A DNA stretch of 64,000 nucleotides, from positions 20,489 to 84,488 of the forward strand of contig NZ_JAKEIO010000015.1 of the NCBI RefSeq assembly GCF_021474405.1. The letters run 5' to 3'. The notes beneath the pieces were generated by a model, which saw only the letters and a program-made list of their open reading frames with translations, searched no databases and was not told where the DNA came from. Each line of letters starts with the position of its first letter. Positions within the stretch are counted from its first letter, which is position 1. Shown here one piece after another: positions 8,608 through 17,510 of this stretch. The position numbers and the translations under genes are program-made. Origin of the DNA: [Streptosporangium] indianense. GTDB taxonomy: Bacteria > Actinomycetota > Actinomycetes > Streptomycetales > Streptomycetaceae.

Positions 8608-9078
8608 TCAGGTCTCCTCCGCGGCCTGCTCCACGAGCGGGATGATCCGCAGCGGAACGGGGTTCTCCATGACGATCGCCGTGGAGGCCCGGACGATGCC
8701 ATCAAAACCGACGACCCGGTCGATCACACGCTGGAGATCGGCGTTGGAGCGGGCCACGAGACGGCACAGCATGTCCCCGGTGCCGGTGGTCGTGTGCAGC
8801 TCCAGCACCTCCGGCACGGTCGCCAAATGGGCCCGTACGTCGGGCCCTTGCCCCTGCCGGATCTGCAGCGTGGCGAACGCCGTGACCGGATAGCCGAGCG
8901 CGGCCGGATCGACTTGCGGACCGAATCCGCGAATGACTCCGTTCGACTGAAGCCGGTCCAGCCGCGCCTGCGCGGTGCCCCGGGCCACCCCCAGCCGCCG
9001 GGACATCTCCAGCACCCCGATCCGCGGCTCCCGGGCCAGCAGCAGAATGATCCGGCCGTCCAGATGATCGATCGCCAC
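8608..9078 (-). CDS. Lrp/AsnC-family transcriptional regulator
   Basis: A 156-residue regulator. The N-terminal helix-turn-helix runs LDGRIILLLAREPRIGVLEMSRRLGVARGT..., followed by an RAM/ASNC_trans_reg effector domain (residues 70-145). GTG at 9078 follows GGGAGG at good spacing. It is divergent from 4-hydroxyphenylpyruvate dioxygenase, 123 bp apart, so control of tyrosine breakdown is likely, with an aromatic amino acid or keto acid as plausible effector. It could also influence the transporter operon downstream. Confidence 0.88.
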   Translation of the reverse strand: MAIDHLDGRIILLLAREPRIGVLEMSRRLGVARGTAQARLDRLQSNGVIRGFGPQVDPAALGYPVTAFATLQIRQGQGPDVRAHLATVPEVLELHTTTGTGDMLCRLVARSNADLQRVIDRVVGFDGIVRASTAIVMENPVPLRIIPLVEQAAEET

Positions 9079-9138
9079 AGCAGCCTCCCGGCATGGTCAT
9101 CCTGTACAGAAGGGCCGCCGATACGGCCGTATCGCTGA

Positions 9139-10347
<1,209 letters not shown>

Positions 10348-10360
10348 CCGCCGCACCCCC

Positions 10361-10396
10361 GGGTCGTGCGGGTGTCACGGGGCACCCGCGCGACCC
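10361..10396 (+). terminator. Terminator after hppD
   Basis: A 14-bp stem (10361-10374 with 10383-10396, one G-U pair) and an 8-base loop, 13 bases after the hppD stop. There is no T-tract, as is usual for Streptomyces hairpin terminators. It may also serve the convergent TPR gene. Confidence 0.65.
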
Positions 10397-10456
10397 GCAC
10401 CCGTGCCGCCCCGGACGGGCGGCCCGGTGGTGGCGGTGTGTGCCGGCCGTGCCCGG

Positions 10457-11902
10457 CTATCCCGCCCCGCCGTCGATCTCCGGCACCTCTTCGTCCGGCG
10501 GTTCGCCCAGTGCCTCCAGGGCCGTCCGGGCCGCGGGCGCCCCCAGCGGGGAGAAGTGCGGGTTGATCCGCAGGGCCTCCGTGAGGTGGCGGCGGGCCGC
10601 GCCGTCGCGGCCCAGCTCCCGCTCGATCATGCCCCGGTGGTACATGGCCACCGCGTCGTACACCCCGCCCCCGCGCACCGGATCCGTCGCCACCAGCGCG
10701 AACCGCAGGCCCTCCACGGACTCCCCGGCCCGGTGCAGCGCCCACCCCAGCGCGTCGGCGACCTCCGCTACGGGCCGGCGCCTCCACTCCGCCCGCAACC
10801 GCCGTACCGCTGCCCCCGGATCGCCGTGGTCGGCCTCGAACCGCCCCAGCACCAGCTCCTCGTCGGCCCCGCCCGTGGCAGCTGCCCGCACCCGCTCCCG
10901 CAGCAGCCCGTACTGCACCCGGGCCGCCGCCGGCCGGCCCAGCGACTCGTACAACTCGCCCAGCTCCAGCGCGTACAGCGGACACGGCTGCCGGGCGAGA
11001 GCCGCCCGGTAGACGCCCAGGGCTTCCGTCGGCCGGCCGAGGGCGGCCAGGGCACGACCCTGTCCGGCCTGCGCGGCCCGCTGGCCGGCGTCGAGGCGGA
11101 CCGCCTCCCTGAAGTGCCGCAGCGCGACGTCGGGTTCCCCCCGTTCGAACGCCAGCCGACCCGCCTGCTCCAGATAGGCGGCCCGCTCGGCGGGATCCCG
11201 CGCGCCCGCCACCGCGTCCGCCAGCGAGGCCGCCGCGTCCTCTCGCCGGCCCCGGTCCCGGTAGACGGCCGCCGCCCGCGCCAGCACGGCGGGACCCGAG
11301 TGCAACCCGGTCAGCCGGTCCAGCGCCCGCTTGGCCGCATTCTGGTCACCGAGCCCGGTGTACGCGTCGATGAGCAGCGGATACGTCGTCCACCGCCGCG
11401 GCTCCAGCTCCAGCGCCGCCTCACCCCACCGGCGCGCGGCGGGAAAGTCCCGGCGGGCGAGCGACAGCGCGGCAAGACCCGCCAGGGCCCGGGTGTTGCG
11501 CTGCGGCCGCACCCTCAGCGATGTCCGCAGCGCCTTCTCGGCCCGCGGGTAGTACGCCGGGTCCGCCAGGCGCCGCCCCCGCTCCGCGTAGGCCGTCCCG
11601 AGCACCGCCCAGGACGTCGCGTCCCCCGGCCGCTCGCGCACGGCCCGGGCCCGCTCGTCGATCAGCTCCCCCAGGTCGGGCAGCGCGGCCGGCACCCCGC
11701 TGTCGAGCGCCGCCATGGCCGGCGCCCCCGGAGCCGGCGCGGCGGGCCCGGCCGGCTGCTCCCGCGGCAGCAGCACCAGCACCCCGCCCAGCACCGCACA
11801 CCCCGCGACGGCGGCGATCAGCACCGGCCGTGAGCGCACCCGGCGCTTCCGGCCGGTCTCCGGCCCCACCGGGCCCTCCTGCTGGTTCTCCATGGCGCTC
11901 AC
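10457..11902 (-). CDS. Membrane-anchored tetratricopeptide repeat protein
   Basis: A protein of about 481 residues. Residues 20-45 are basic followed by a single hydrophobic helix (RRVRSRPVLIAAVAGCAVLGG), so the body is probably extracellular or anchored. The remaining 400 residues are alanine/arginine-rich helical repeats with TPR spacing, for example AWAVLGTAYAERGRR-like and ALEAL units. Function is unknown; TPRs mediate protein binding. The start is uncertain: GTG at 11902 or ATG at 11893, neither with a strong ribosome site. It diverges from the FAD oxidase, 88 bp away. Confidence 0.75.
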   Translation of the reverse strand: MSAMENQQEGPVGPETGRKRRVRSRPVLIAAVAGCAVLGGVLVLLPREQPAGPAAPAPGAPAMAALDSGVPAALPDLGELIDERARAVRERPGDATSWAVLGTAYAERGRRLADPAYYPRAEKALRTSLRVRPQRNTRALAGLAALSLARRDFPAARRWGEAALELEPRRWTTYPLLIDAYTGLGDQNAAKRALDRLTGLHSGPAVLARAAAVYRDRGRREDAAASLADAVAGARDPAERAAYLEQAGRLAFERGEPDVALRHFREAVRLDAGQRAAQAGQGRALAALGRPTEALGVYRAALARQPCPLYALELGELYESLGRPAAARVQYGLLRERVRAAATGGADEELVLGRFEADHGDPGAAVRRLRAEWRRRPVAEVADALGWALHRAGESVEGLRFALVATDPVRGGGVYDAVAMYHRGMIERELGRDGAARRHLTEALRINPHFSPLGAPAARTALEALGEPPDEEVPEIDGGAG

Positions 11903-11990
11903 TGTGCGTCAGCACGACCACCCACCCGGGCAGCCGAAGGGTGCCGCCGACGGGGTTCACACCGATGGCCCCGGGTGCGAACCTGTGATC

Positions 11991-13400
11991 ATGAGCCGTA
12001 TCGAAGCGTCCCGCTCCGAGGACACCACGGCGACCGGCGACCTCGTGGACCTGCTGCTCGGCGGCCTGCCCGCCGAAGCGGTCCTCACCGACCCGGACGT
12101 CACGGCCTCCTACGCCAACGACATGGCGAGCTTCTGCGCGGCCGGCATCCCGGCCGTGGTCGTGCTGCCCCGCACGGCCGAGCAGGTCCAGCACGTGATG
12201 CGCACCGCCACCGCCCTGCGCGTCCCCGTCGTCCCGCAGGGCGCCCGCACCGGACTGTCCGGCGCCGCCAACGCCTCCGACGGCTGCATCGTGCTCTCCC
12301 TGACGAAGATGGACCGGATCCTGGAGATCAACCCGGTCGACCGCATCGCCGTCGTCGAACCGGGCGTGGTCAACGCCGCCCTGTCCCGGGCCGTCGGCGC
12401 ACACGGCCTCTCCTACCCGCCGGACCCCTCCAGCTGGGAGATGTGCACCATCGGCGGCAACATCGGCACGGCCTCCGGCGGCCTGTGCTGCGTCAAGTAC
12501 GGCGTGACCGCCGAGTACGTCCTCGGCCTCGACGTCGTCCTCGCCGACGGCCGCCTGATGTCCACCGGCCGCCGCACCGCCAAGGGCGTCGCGGGCTACG
12601 ACCTGACCCGGCTGTTCGTCGGCTCCGAGGGCTCGCTCGGCATCGTCGTGCGGGCCGTCCTCGGGCTGCGCCCCAAACCGCCCGAGCAGCTGGTGCTGGC
12701 CGCCGAGTTCGCCTCCGCCGCCGCGGCCTGCGACGCCGTCTGCCGCATCATGGAGGGCGGCCACGTCCCCTCACTCCTCGAACTCATGGACCGTACGACG
12801 GTCAAGGCCGTCAACACGATGGCGCAGATGGGCCTCCCCGAGAGCACCGAGGCCCTGTTGCTGGCCGCGTTCGACACCACCGCCCCGGCCGCCGACCTCG
12901 CCGCCGTCGGCGCCCTGTGCGAAGCGGCCGGTGCCATCCAGGTCGTGCCCGCCGACGACGTGGCCGAGTCCGAACTGCTGCTCCAGGCCCGGCGGTTGTC
13001 GCTCACCGCGCTGGAGGCGGTCAAGGGCGTGACGATGATCGACGACGTGTGCGTGCCGCGCTCCCGGCTCGGCGACATGCTCGAAGGGGTGGACCGGATC
13101 GCCGCGAAGTACCGGCTCACCATCGGCGTCGTCGCCCACGCGGGCGACGGCAACACCCACCCGACGGTCTGCTTCGACCCGGCGGACCCCGACGAGTCCC
13201 GGCGCGCCCGTGAGTCCTTCGACGAGATCATGGCGCTCGGCCTGGAACTGGGCGGCACCATCACCGGCGAGCACGGCGTCGGCGTCCTGAAGAAGGAGTG
13301 GCTGGCGCGCGAGATCGGCCCCGTGGGCATGGAGATGCAACGGGCCGTCAAGCAGGCCTTCGATCCGCTGAACATCCTGAACCCGGGCAAGCTCTTCTGA
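11991..13400 (+). CDS. FAD-binding oxidase, glycolate/D-lactate dehydrogenase family (GlcD-like)
   Basis: A 469-residue flavoprotein. The PCMH-type FAD-binding domain covers residues 35-215, with the nucleotide-contacting stretches PQGARTGLSG and TIGGNIGTASGG. The C-terminal FAD-oxidase domain carries VVAHAGDGNTHP and GEHGVGVLKKEW, both diagnostic for GlcD/D-lactate dehydrogenase relatives. Such enzymes oxidise 2-hydroxy acids (glycolate, D-lactate, 2-hydroxyglutarate); the specific substrate cannot be read from sequence. No GlcE/GlcF partners adjoin it. The ATG at 11991 gives a typical length. Confidence 0.88.
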   Translation: MSRIEASRSEDTTATGDLVDLLLGGLPAEAVLTDPDVTASYANDMASFCAAGIPAVVVLPRTAEQVQHVMRTATALRVPVVPQGARTGLSGAANASDGCIVLSLTKMDRILEINPVDRIAVVEPGVVNAALSRAVGAHGLSYPPDPSSWEMCTIGGNIGTASGGLCCVKYGVTAEYVLGLDVVLADGRLMSTGRRTAKGVAGYDLTRLFVGSEGSLGIVVRAVLGLRPKPPEQLVLAAEFASAAAACDAVCRIMEGGHVPSLLELMDRTTVKAVNTMAQMGLPESTEALLLAAFDTTAPAADLAAVGALCEAAGAIQVVPADDVAESELLLQARRLSLTALEAVKGVTMIDDVCVPRSRLGDMLEGVDRIAAKYRLTIGVVAHAGDGNTHPTVCFDPADPDESRRARESFDEIMALGLELGGTITGEHGVGVLKKEWLAREIGPVGMEMQRAVKQAFDPLNILNPGKLF

Positions 13401-13411
13401 GAACCTCGCGC

Positions 13412-13822
13412 TCACTGGGCGAGCAACTGGGCCAGCTCGTCGTCCAGCCCGAGCTGCTCGTCCTCCGTCCCCGGCGGGACCACCCGCAGCGTGCGCTCCA
13501 GCCAGGCCGACACCGCCGCCGCCGGAGCCTCCAGCAGGGCGTCCCCGTCGGGCGAACTGAACGCCATCAGCACGACGCCGCGCCCCTCCGTCTTCGTCGG
13601 CCACACCCGCACGTCCCCCTGCCCGCAGGGCCGGAACACGCCTTCCACCAGAAGGTCCCGGGCGAACATCCAGTGCACCGGGTGCCGGGTGTCGATGTGG
13701 AAGGTGACGTGGACGGCGTAGGGGTCGTCGCTGAGATACCCGAGCCGGGCGGGCACCGCGACCCTGCGTTCGGGCGACAGGACGAGCTGCAGCTCCAGTT
13801 CCCGCTCCACGACGGTGTGCAT
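13412..13822 (-). CDS. ssgG: SsgA-like sporulation protein, probably SsgG
   Basis: A 136-residue SsgA-like protein (SALP), a family restricted to morphologically complex actinomycetes and involved in septum placement and spore-wall remodelling. It begins MHTVVERELELQLVLSPER and has the conserved SALP core YAVHVTFHID and VEGVFRPCGQGDVRVWP. The position between the FAD oxidase and the RDD genes matches what I recall of S. coelicolor ssgG (SCO2924), whose loss gives missing septa and over-long spores. Convergent with the FAD oxidase, 11 bp apart. Confidence 0.85.
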   Translation of the reverse strand: MHTVVERELELQLVLSPERRVAVPARLGYLSDDPYAVHVTFHIDTRHPVHWMFARDLLVEGVFRPCGQGDVRVWPTKTEGRGVVLMAFSSPDGDALLEAPAAAVSAWLERTLRVVPPGTEDEQLGLDDELAQLLAQ

Positions 13823-14067
13823 GGCGGTCTTCCCTTCTCCTGACGGCTGCCCGTTGCGGGCCGGTCAGGAGGAGAGAGCGGGCCGGGGCCGCGGCATTAC
13901 GCGCCTTGCCGGAAGTTTTTCGCGCGGGGATCCGCGGCGGCGGTGCGGTGCGTAGCACATCGGTGCTCGAAAGGGTCGGGTCCGGTGGGAGCGGCCGTGG
14001 GGATTGCGCTCGTCTGATAGATGTGGAGGCCCCCATTTGGCCCCCGAGCAGATACGGGACGACGGAC

Positions 14068-15933
14068 ATGAGCGCCCCAACCCCGGCCCCCGGTGACGAC
14101 AGGCCCCGCGAAGGGTATTACCCGGACCCTTCCATTCCTGGATATGTCCGGTACTGGAACGGTGCTTCCTGGGTGCCGGGCACCAGCCGTCCGGCGCCCG
14201 GTGAGGGCGAGTCGCTCGCGCCGCCGCCCGGAGCGGGTGCGGCGCAGCCCGCCCCGGTCGAGGAGACCGGCCCGCACTTCTTCGACGAGGACCCGGTCGA
14301 GGAGCCGTCCGAGTCGCCGTCCGCCGCCGACGTCCAGCACGGCAGCCGTCCCGAACCGGCCTCCGCCTGGGGCGCCGACCGCTCCCGGCAGTCCGGCTTC
14401 GGCGGCGACCAGGACCGCCGTGTCTCGTGGGGTGCGCCGCAGGGCGCTCAGAGTGTCCAGGGCGCCGATCCGAGGCTCCCGCACGCCGACCGGCGGCCCG
14501 ACGGGGAGTCAGCACGTGCCGACGGCACGGCTGACGCCTCTCCGGCCGACCTGGAGGCGAGCGCCGCGGCCGCGGGCAGCACGTTCGTGTTCCGCCGCCC
14601 GATGGGGAAGTCCGGGGGCGGAGCACCGGCCGACGCGTCCGACGACGGCACGATGACGTTCCGCGCGGTGTCCCCGCGCCCGGGGGCGGACGGTGGTGCG
14701 GCACCGGCCGGGGGACCGGGAGCCGGGAACCGCGGCGCGGCCGGGGCCGGGTCCGGCGGCAGTGCTCAGGGGCCGGGTTTCGGTCCGGCGGGTGCGGGTG
14801 CGGGTGCGGGTGCGGGTGCGGGTGGCCCGGGTGGCCCGGCGGCGTCAGGCGTCGGTGCGCAGGGCGGTGCCGGTGGCTCCGGGGGCGGTTCTCCGAGTCC
14901 GGGTTTCGGACCGGCCGGTGCGGGCGGACCGGGCGGCGGCCCGGCGGCGTCCGGGTTCGGCGCGCAGGGCGGAGCGTCCGGCGGTGTCTTCGGGCCGGCC
15001 GGCTCGGGCGGCGCGGCGTCCGCCTTCGGCGGCGGGCCCGGTGCGGCGGGCTCCGGCGGGAGCCCGTCGGGACCCGCGTTCGGCCCGCAGGCAGGGCCGA
15101 ACGGTTCCGGGAGCGGTCCCGCGGGCCCCGGTTTCGGCGCCGGCAAGGCGGCCGCCGCGCAGGCAGGGGCCGGGAGCGCCGGCGCGGCGGCCTCCGGGTC
15201 CGCCCCGACCGCACTGTCCGGACCCCAGGCGGCACCCACCGTCCCTCCGCAGTCCGGCGGACCCGGCGCCGCCCCGCCCGTCGCCTCCCCGTCCGGCACC
15301 CCGCTCAGCCCGGGTCCCGGCGGCGGCCAGTCCTCCTGGGCGCAGCAGGTGCACCGGCTGGCCGGAGCCGGCGGCGGTGACGAGCAGCCCGTCGCGCCCT
15401 GGAAACCACCGGTCGAGGACGTGTTCCAGGCGGCGGCCCGGCGCCAGGCGGAGGCCCGCCCCGCCGGGCTCGGCAAGCGCCTGGCCGCCCGGCTGCTGGA
15501 CACCGTCGTCCTCGCGGCCCTCACCGCCACGGCCGCCGTACCGCTCGGCACCGCGGCGATCGACCACGTCAACGAGAAGATCGACGCGGCCAGGCTCTCC
15601 GGCGAGACCGTCACGGTCTGGCTGCTCGACGGCACCACTTCCGTCTACCTCGGCATCATCCTTGCGGTCCTGCTGGTCGCCGGTGTCCTGTGCGAGGTGC
15701 TGCCGACCGCAAAGTGGGGCCGCACGCTCGGCAAGAAGCTGATGGGCCTCGAAGTGCGGGACATCGAGGCGCACGACTCCCCGGAGTTCGGTGCGGCCCT
15801 GCGCCGCTGGCTGGTCTACAGCGTGCCCGGGCTCCTCGTCGTAGGGATCGTCGGCGTCGCCTGGTGCCTCTTCGACCGGCCCTGGCGCCAGTGCTGGCAC
15901 GACAAGGCGGCGCACACGTTCGTGGCGGGCTGA
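14068..15933 (+). CDS. RDD-family membrane protein with long Gly/Ala-rich N-terminus
   Basis: A 621-residue protein. The first 35 residues contain a DUF2510-like aromatic motif (GYYPDPSIPGYVRYWNGASW). Residues 50-450 are disordered and very rich in Gly, Ala, Pro and Ser, with short tandem repeats such as GAGAGAGAG encoded by repeated GGTGCG hexamers (14797-14822). The C-terminal 150 residues form an RDD domain: LGKRLAARLLDTVVL opens the first helix, GRTLGKKLMGLEV the loop, and FDRPWRQCWHDKAAHTFV ends it. RDD proteins are membrane proteins of poorly known function. The ATG at 14068 follows GGGACGACGG weakly. Confidence 0.85.
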   Translation: MSAPTPAPGDDRPREGYYPDPSIPGYVRYWNGASWVPGTSRPAPGEGESLAPPPGAGAAQPAPVEETGPHFFDEDPVEEPSESPSAADVQHGSRPEPASAWGADRSRQSGFGGDQDRRVSWGAPQGAQSVQGADPRLPHADRRPDGESARADGTADASPADLEASAAAAGSTFVFRRPMGKSGGGAPADASDDGTMTFRAVSPRPGADGGAAPAGGPGAGNRGAAGAGSGGSAQGPGFGPAGAGAGAGAGAGGPGGPAASGVGAQGGAGGSGGGSPSPGFGPAGAGGPGGGPAASGFGAQGGASGGVFGPAGSGGAASAFGGGPGAAGSGGSPSGPAFGPQAGPNGSGSGPAGPGFGAGKAAAAQAGAGSAGAAASGSAPTALSGPQAAPTVPPQSGGPGAAPPVASPSGTPLSPGPGGGQSSWAQQVHRLAGAGGGDEQPVAPWKPPVEDVFQAAARRQAEARPAGLGKRLAARLLDTVVLAALTATAAVPLGTAAIDHVNEKIDAARLSGETVTVWLLDGTTSVYLGIILAVLLVAGVLCEVLPTAKWGRTLGKKLMGLEVRDIEAHDSPEFGAALRRWLVYSVPGLLVVGIVGVAWCLFDRPWRQCWHDKAAHTFVAG

Positions 15934-15994
15934 GGCTCCCTCGGACAGCCGTCCGCCGGATGCGGAGCCCGGGGGTTCGCGGTCGACTCGGGCC

Positions 15995-16786
15995 ATGAGC
16001 AGTGAACCGCCCCCCGGCCCCGGTCAGGAACCGCCGGAAGACGACCCGTTCAGGAAGCGCCCCCCGAACGAGCCTCCGGGCGAGGGCACGGGAGCACCTC
16101 ACGGCAACGAACCCCCGCCGTACGGGGGCGGCGGCCAGGACGGTCCCGGTGGCCCCGGAGGTCCTGCCGGCGGCCCGGGCGGCGGCTTCGGTGACGGTCC
16201 CCCAGGAGGCGGAGTCCCCCCGGGCGGTGGCGTTCCTCCCGGCGGTGGGGTTCCCCCGGGCGGTGGCGTTCCCCCGGGCGGCGGTCCCTACGGCGGTGGC
16301 CCCTACCCCACCGACCCCCTCGCCGGCATGCCCCCGCTCGCCGACAGCGTCCTGCGCACGCTCGCGCGCATCATCGACATGATCCTGGTGGGTGCCGTCG
16401 TCTGGCTGCTCACCTGGGCCCTGAACATCGACGAGTACGACGTGGACAGCGACCGCATCGAGGTCGGCAAGTCGCTCTGGCAGGCGGCGGTCGCCGCCGT
16501 CCTCTACATCGCCTACGACACCGCCATGACCGTGAGGAACGGCCAGACCCTCGGCAAGCAGCTGCTGCGCATGCGCGTGGCCAACCTGGACAACGGTGCG
16601 ACGCCCTCCGTGCAGATGGCGCTGACGCGGGCCGCGGTGCTGTGGATCCCGTTCGCCTTCTGCTGCTTCTGCTTCTGGATCGCGGTCTCGGGCGGCTGGA
16701 GCTACTTCGACCGGCCCTACAAGCAGGGCCTGCACGACAAGGCCGCCAAGACGGTCGTGGTCAGCACCAAGGGGAGCAGTGGGTGA
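15995..16786 (+). CDS. RDD-family membrane protein, shorter paralogue
   Basis: A 263-residue paralogue of the preceding gene, 61 bp downstream on the same strand. Residues 1-105 are Pro/Gly-rich with four or five copies of the hexapeptide GGGVPP (16206-16280), an 18-bp tandem repeat. The RDD domain follows (LARIIDMILVGAVVW ... GQTLGKQLLRMRV ... FDRPYKQGLHDKAAKTVV) with three to four hydrophobic helices. The pair probably arose by duplication and may form one operon. The repeat number is likely to vary between strains. Confidence 0.85.
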   Translation: MSSEPPPGPGQEPPEDDPFRKRPPNEPPGEGTGAPHGNEPPPYGGGGQDGPGGPGGPAGGPGGGFGDGPPGGGVPPGGGVPPGGGVPPGGGVPPGGGPYGGGPYPTDPLAGMPPLADSVLRTLARIIDMILVGAVVWLLTWALNIDEYDVDSDRIEVGKSLWQAAVAAVLYIAYDTAMTVRNGQTLGKQLLRMRVANLDNGATPSVQMALTRAAVLWIPFAFCCFCFWIAVSGGWSYFDRPYKQGLHDKAAKTVVVSTKGSSG

Positions 16787-16818
16787 ACGAGAGGCGGTGA
16801 GGAACGGTCAGCGGGCGC

Positions 16819-17094
16819 TCAGGAGGCCGCCCGTTCACGCACCGGCTCCGGGGCCGGCGCCGGGACAGAGGCCCGGAGCGGCTCGACGGGCGCGGGCTGT
16901 TCCACCGCGGCCGGGCGCTTCGGCAGGGGGACCGTCATGGCGACCAGCAGTCCCAGGGCGAGCGCCGCGAGGGCGATGACCGCGATCCCCGCACCCGAAC
17001 GCGTCTGGGACAGCAGCAGCATGGCGAGGGTCGAGAGGATCACGGTGCACGAGCCGTAGGCGAGCTGTGCGGCAGTCGGACGGGGCATGGCCAT
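16819..17094 (-). CDS. Small membrane protein (91 aa)
   Basis: A 91-residue protein with two transmembrane helices (about residues 9-30 and 36-57) and a Pro/Ala/Glu-rich cytoplasmic tail. No known family recognised. Three ATG codons (17088, 17094, 17097) are in frame; GAGG before them favours 17094. It is divergent from the M6 protease gene and convergent with the RDD gene. Confidence 0.6.
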   Translation of the reverse strand: MAMPRPTAAQLAYGSCTVILSTLAMLLLSQTRSGAGIAVIALAALALGLLVAMTVPLPKRPAAVEQPAPVEPLRASVPAPAPEPVRERAAS

Positions 17095-17510
17095 CATGTC
17101 CTCGAAAGTGGGTGGTCCACGGGGTGTCGGCCTGGCATTCCGCCGGCTTCCGGGCGTTCTGCCGAACGACATTCTCTCGGGCAGGGTGCCCGACCGGAAC
17201 CGGCGGTAAGCGTGACCTAACCAACAAGGGCGGTGCACAGGGGGCGCACGGAGTCATGACGTCCACCAAGTGGACAGATGCACGCGCCCGCACGGCCGGT
17301 GGGAGGGCCATGGGACAACCGTTTGGTTGTCCGCAAAACGAACGTTGCCTCCGTATAGTGCACTTGACCTGTCCAAGTCAAGGTCTGTCTTTTCTTCTAA
17401 ACCTCTAGTCAAATGTCGTCACTTGACTACACGCGTTGATCACGCGCGCGCGGACTTCCATGACCGGGACCCCGCCTGCCGCGCGCAGCGAACGCGGGGG
17501 AGGATCTCAA
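17095..17510. promoter_or_regulatory. Divergent regulatory region before M6 protease, three palindromes
   Basis: The 416-bp spacer is unusually AT-rich in its last 200 bp and holds three inverted repeats: GACAACC/GGTTGTC (17314-17331, loop GTTT), CTTGAC/GTCAAG (17363-17382) and TAGTCAA/TTGACTA (17406-17429). A TATAGT box lies at 17355-17360. The protease gene begins at 17511 after GGGGGAGGA. This arrangement suggests tight transcriptional control, probably by a dimeric repressor or activator; the factor is unknown. Confidence 0.55.
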
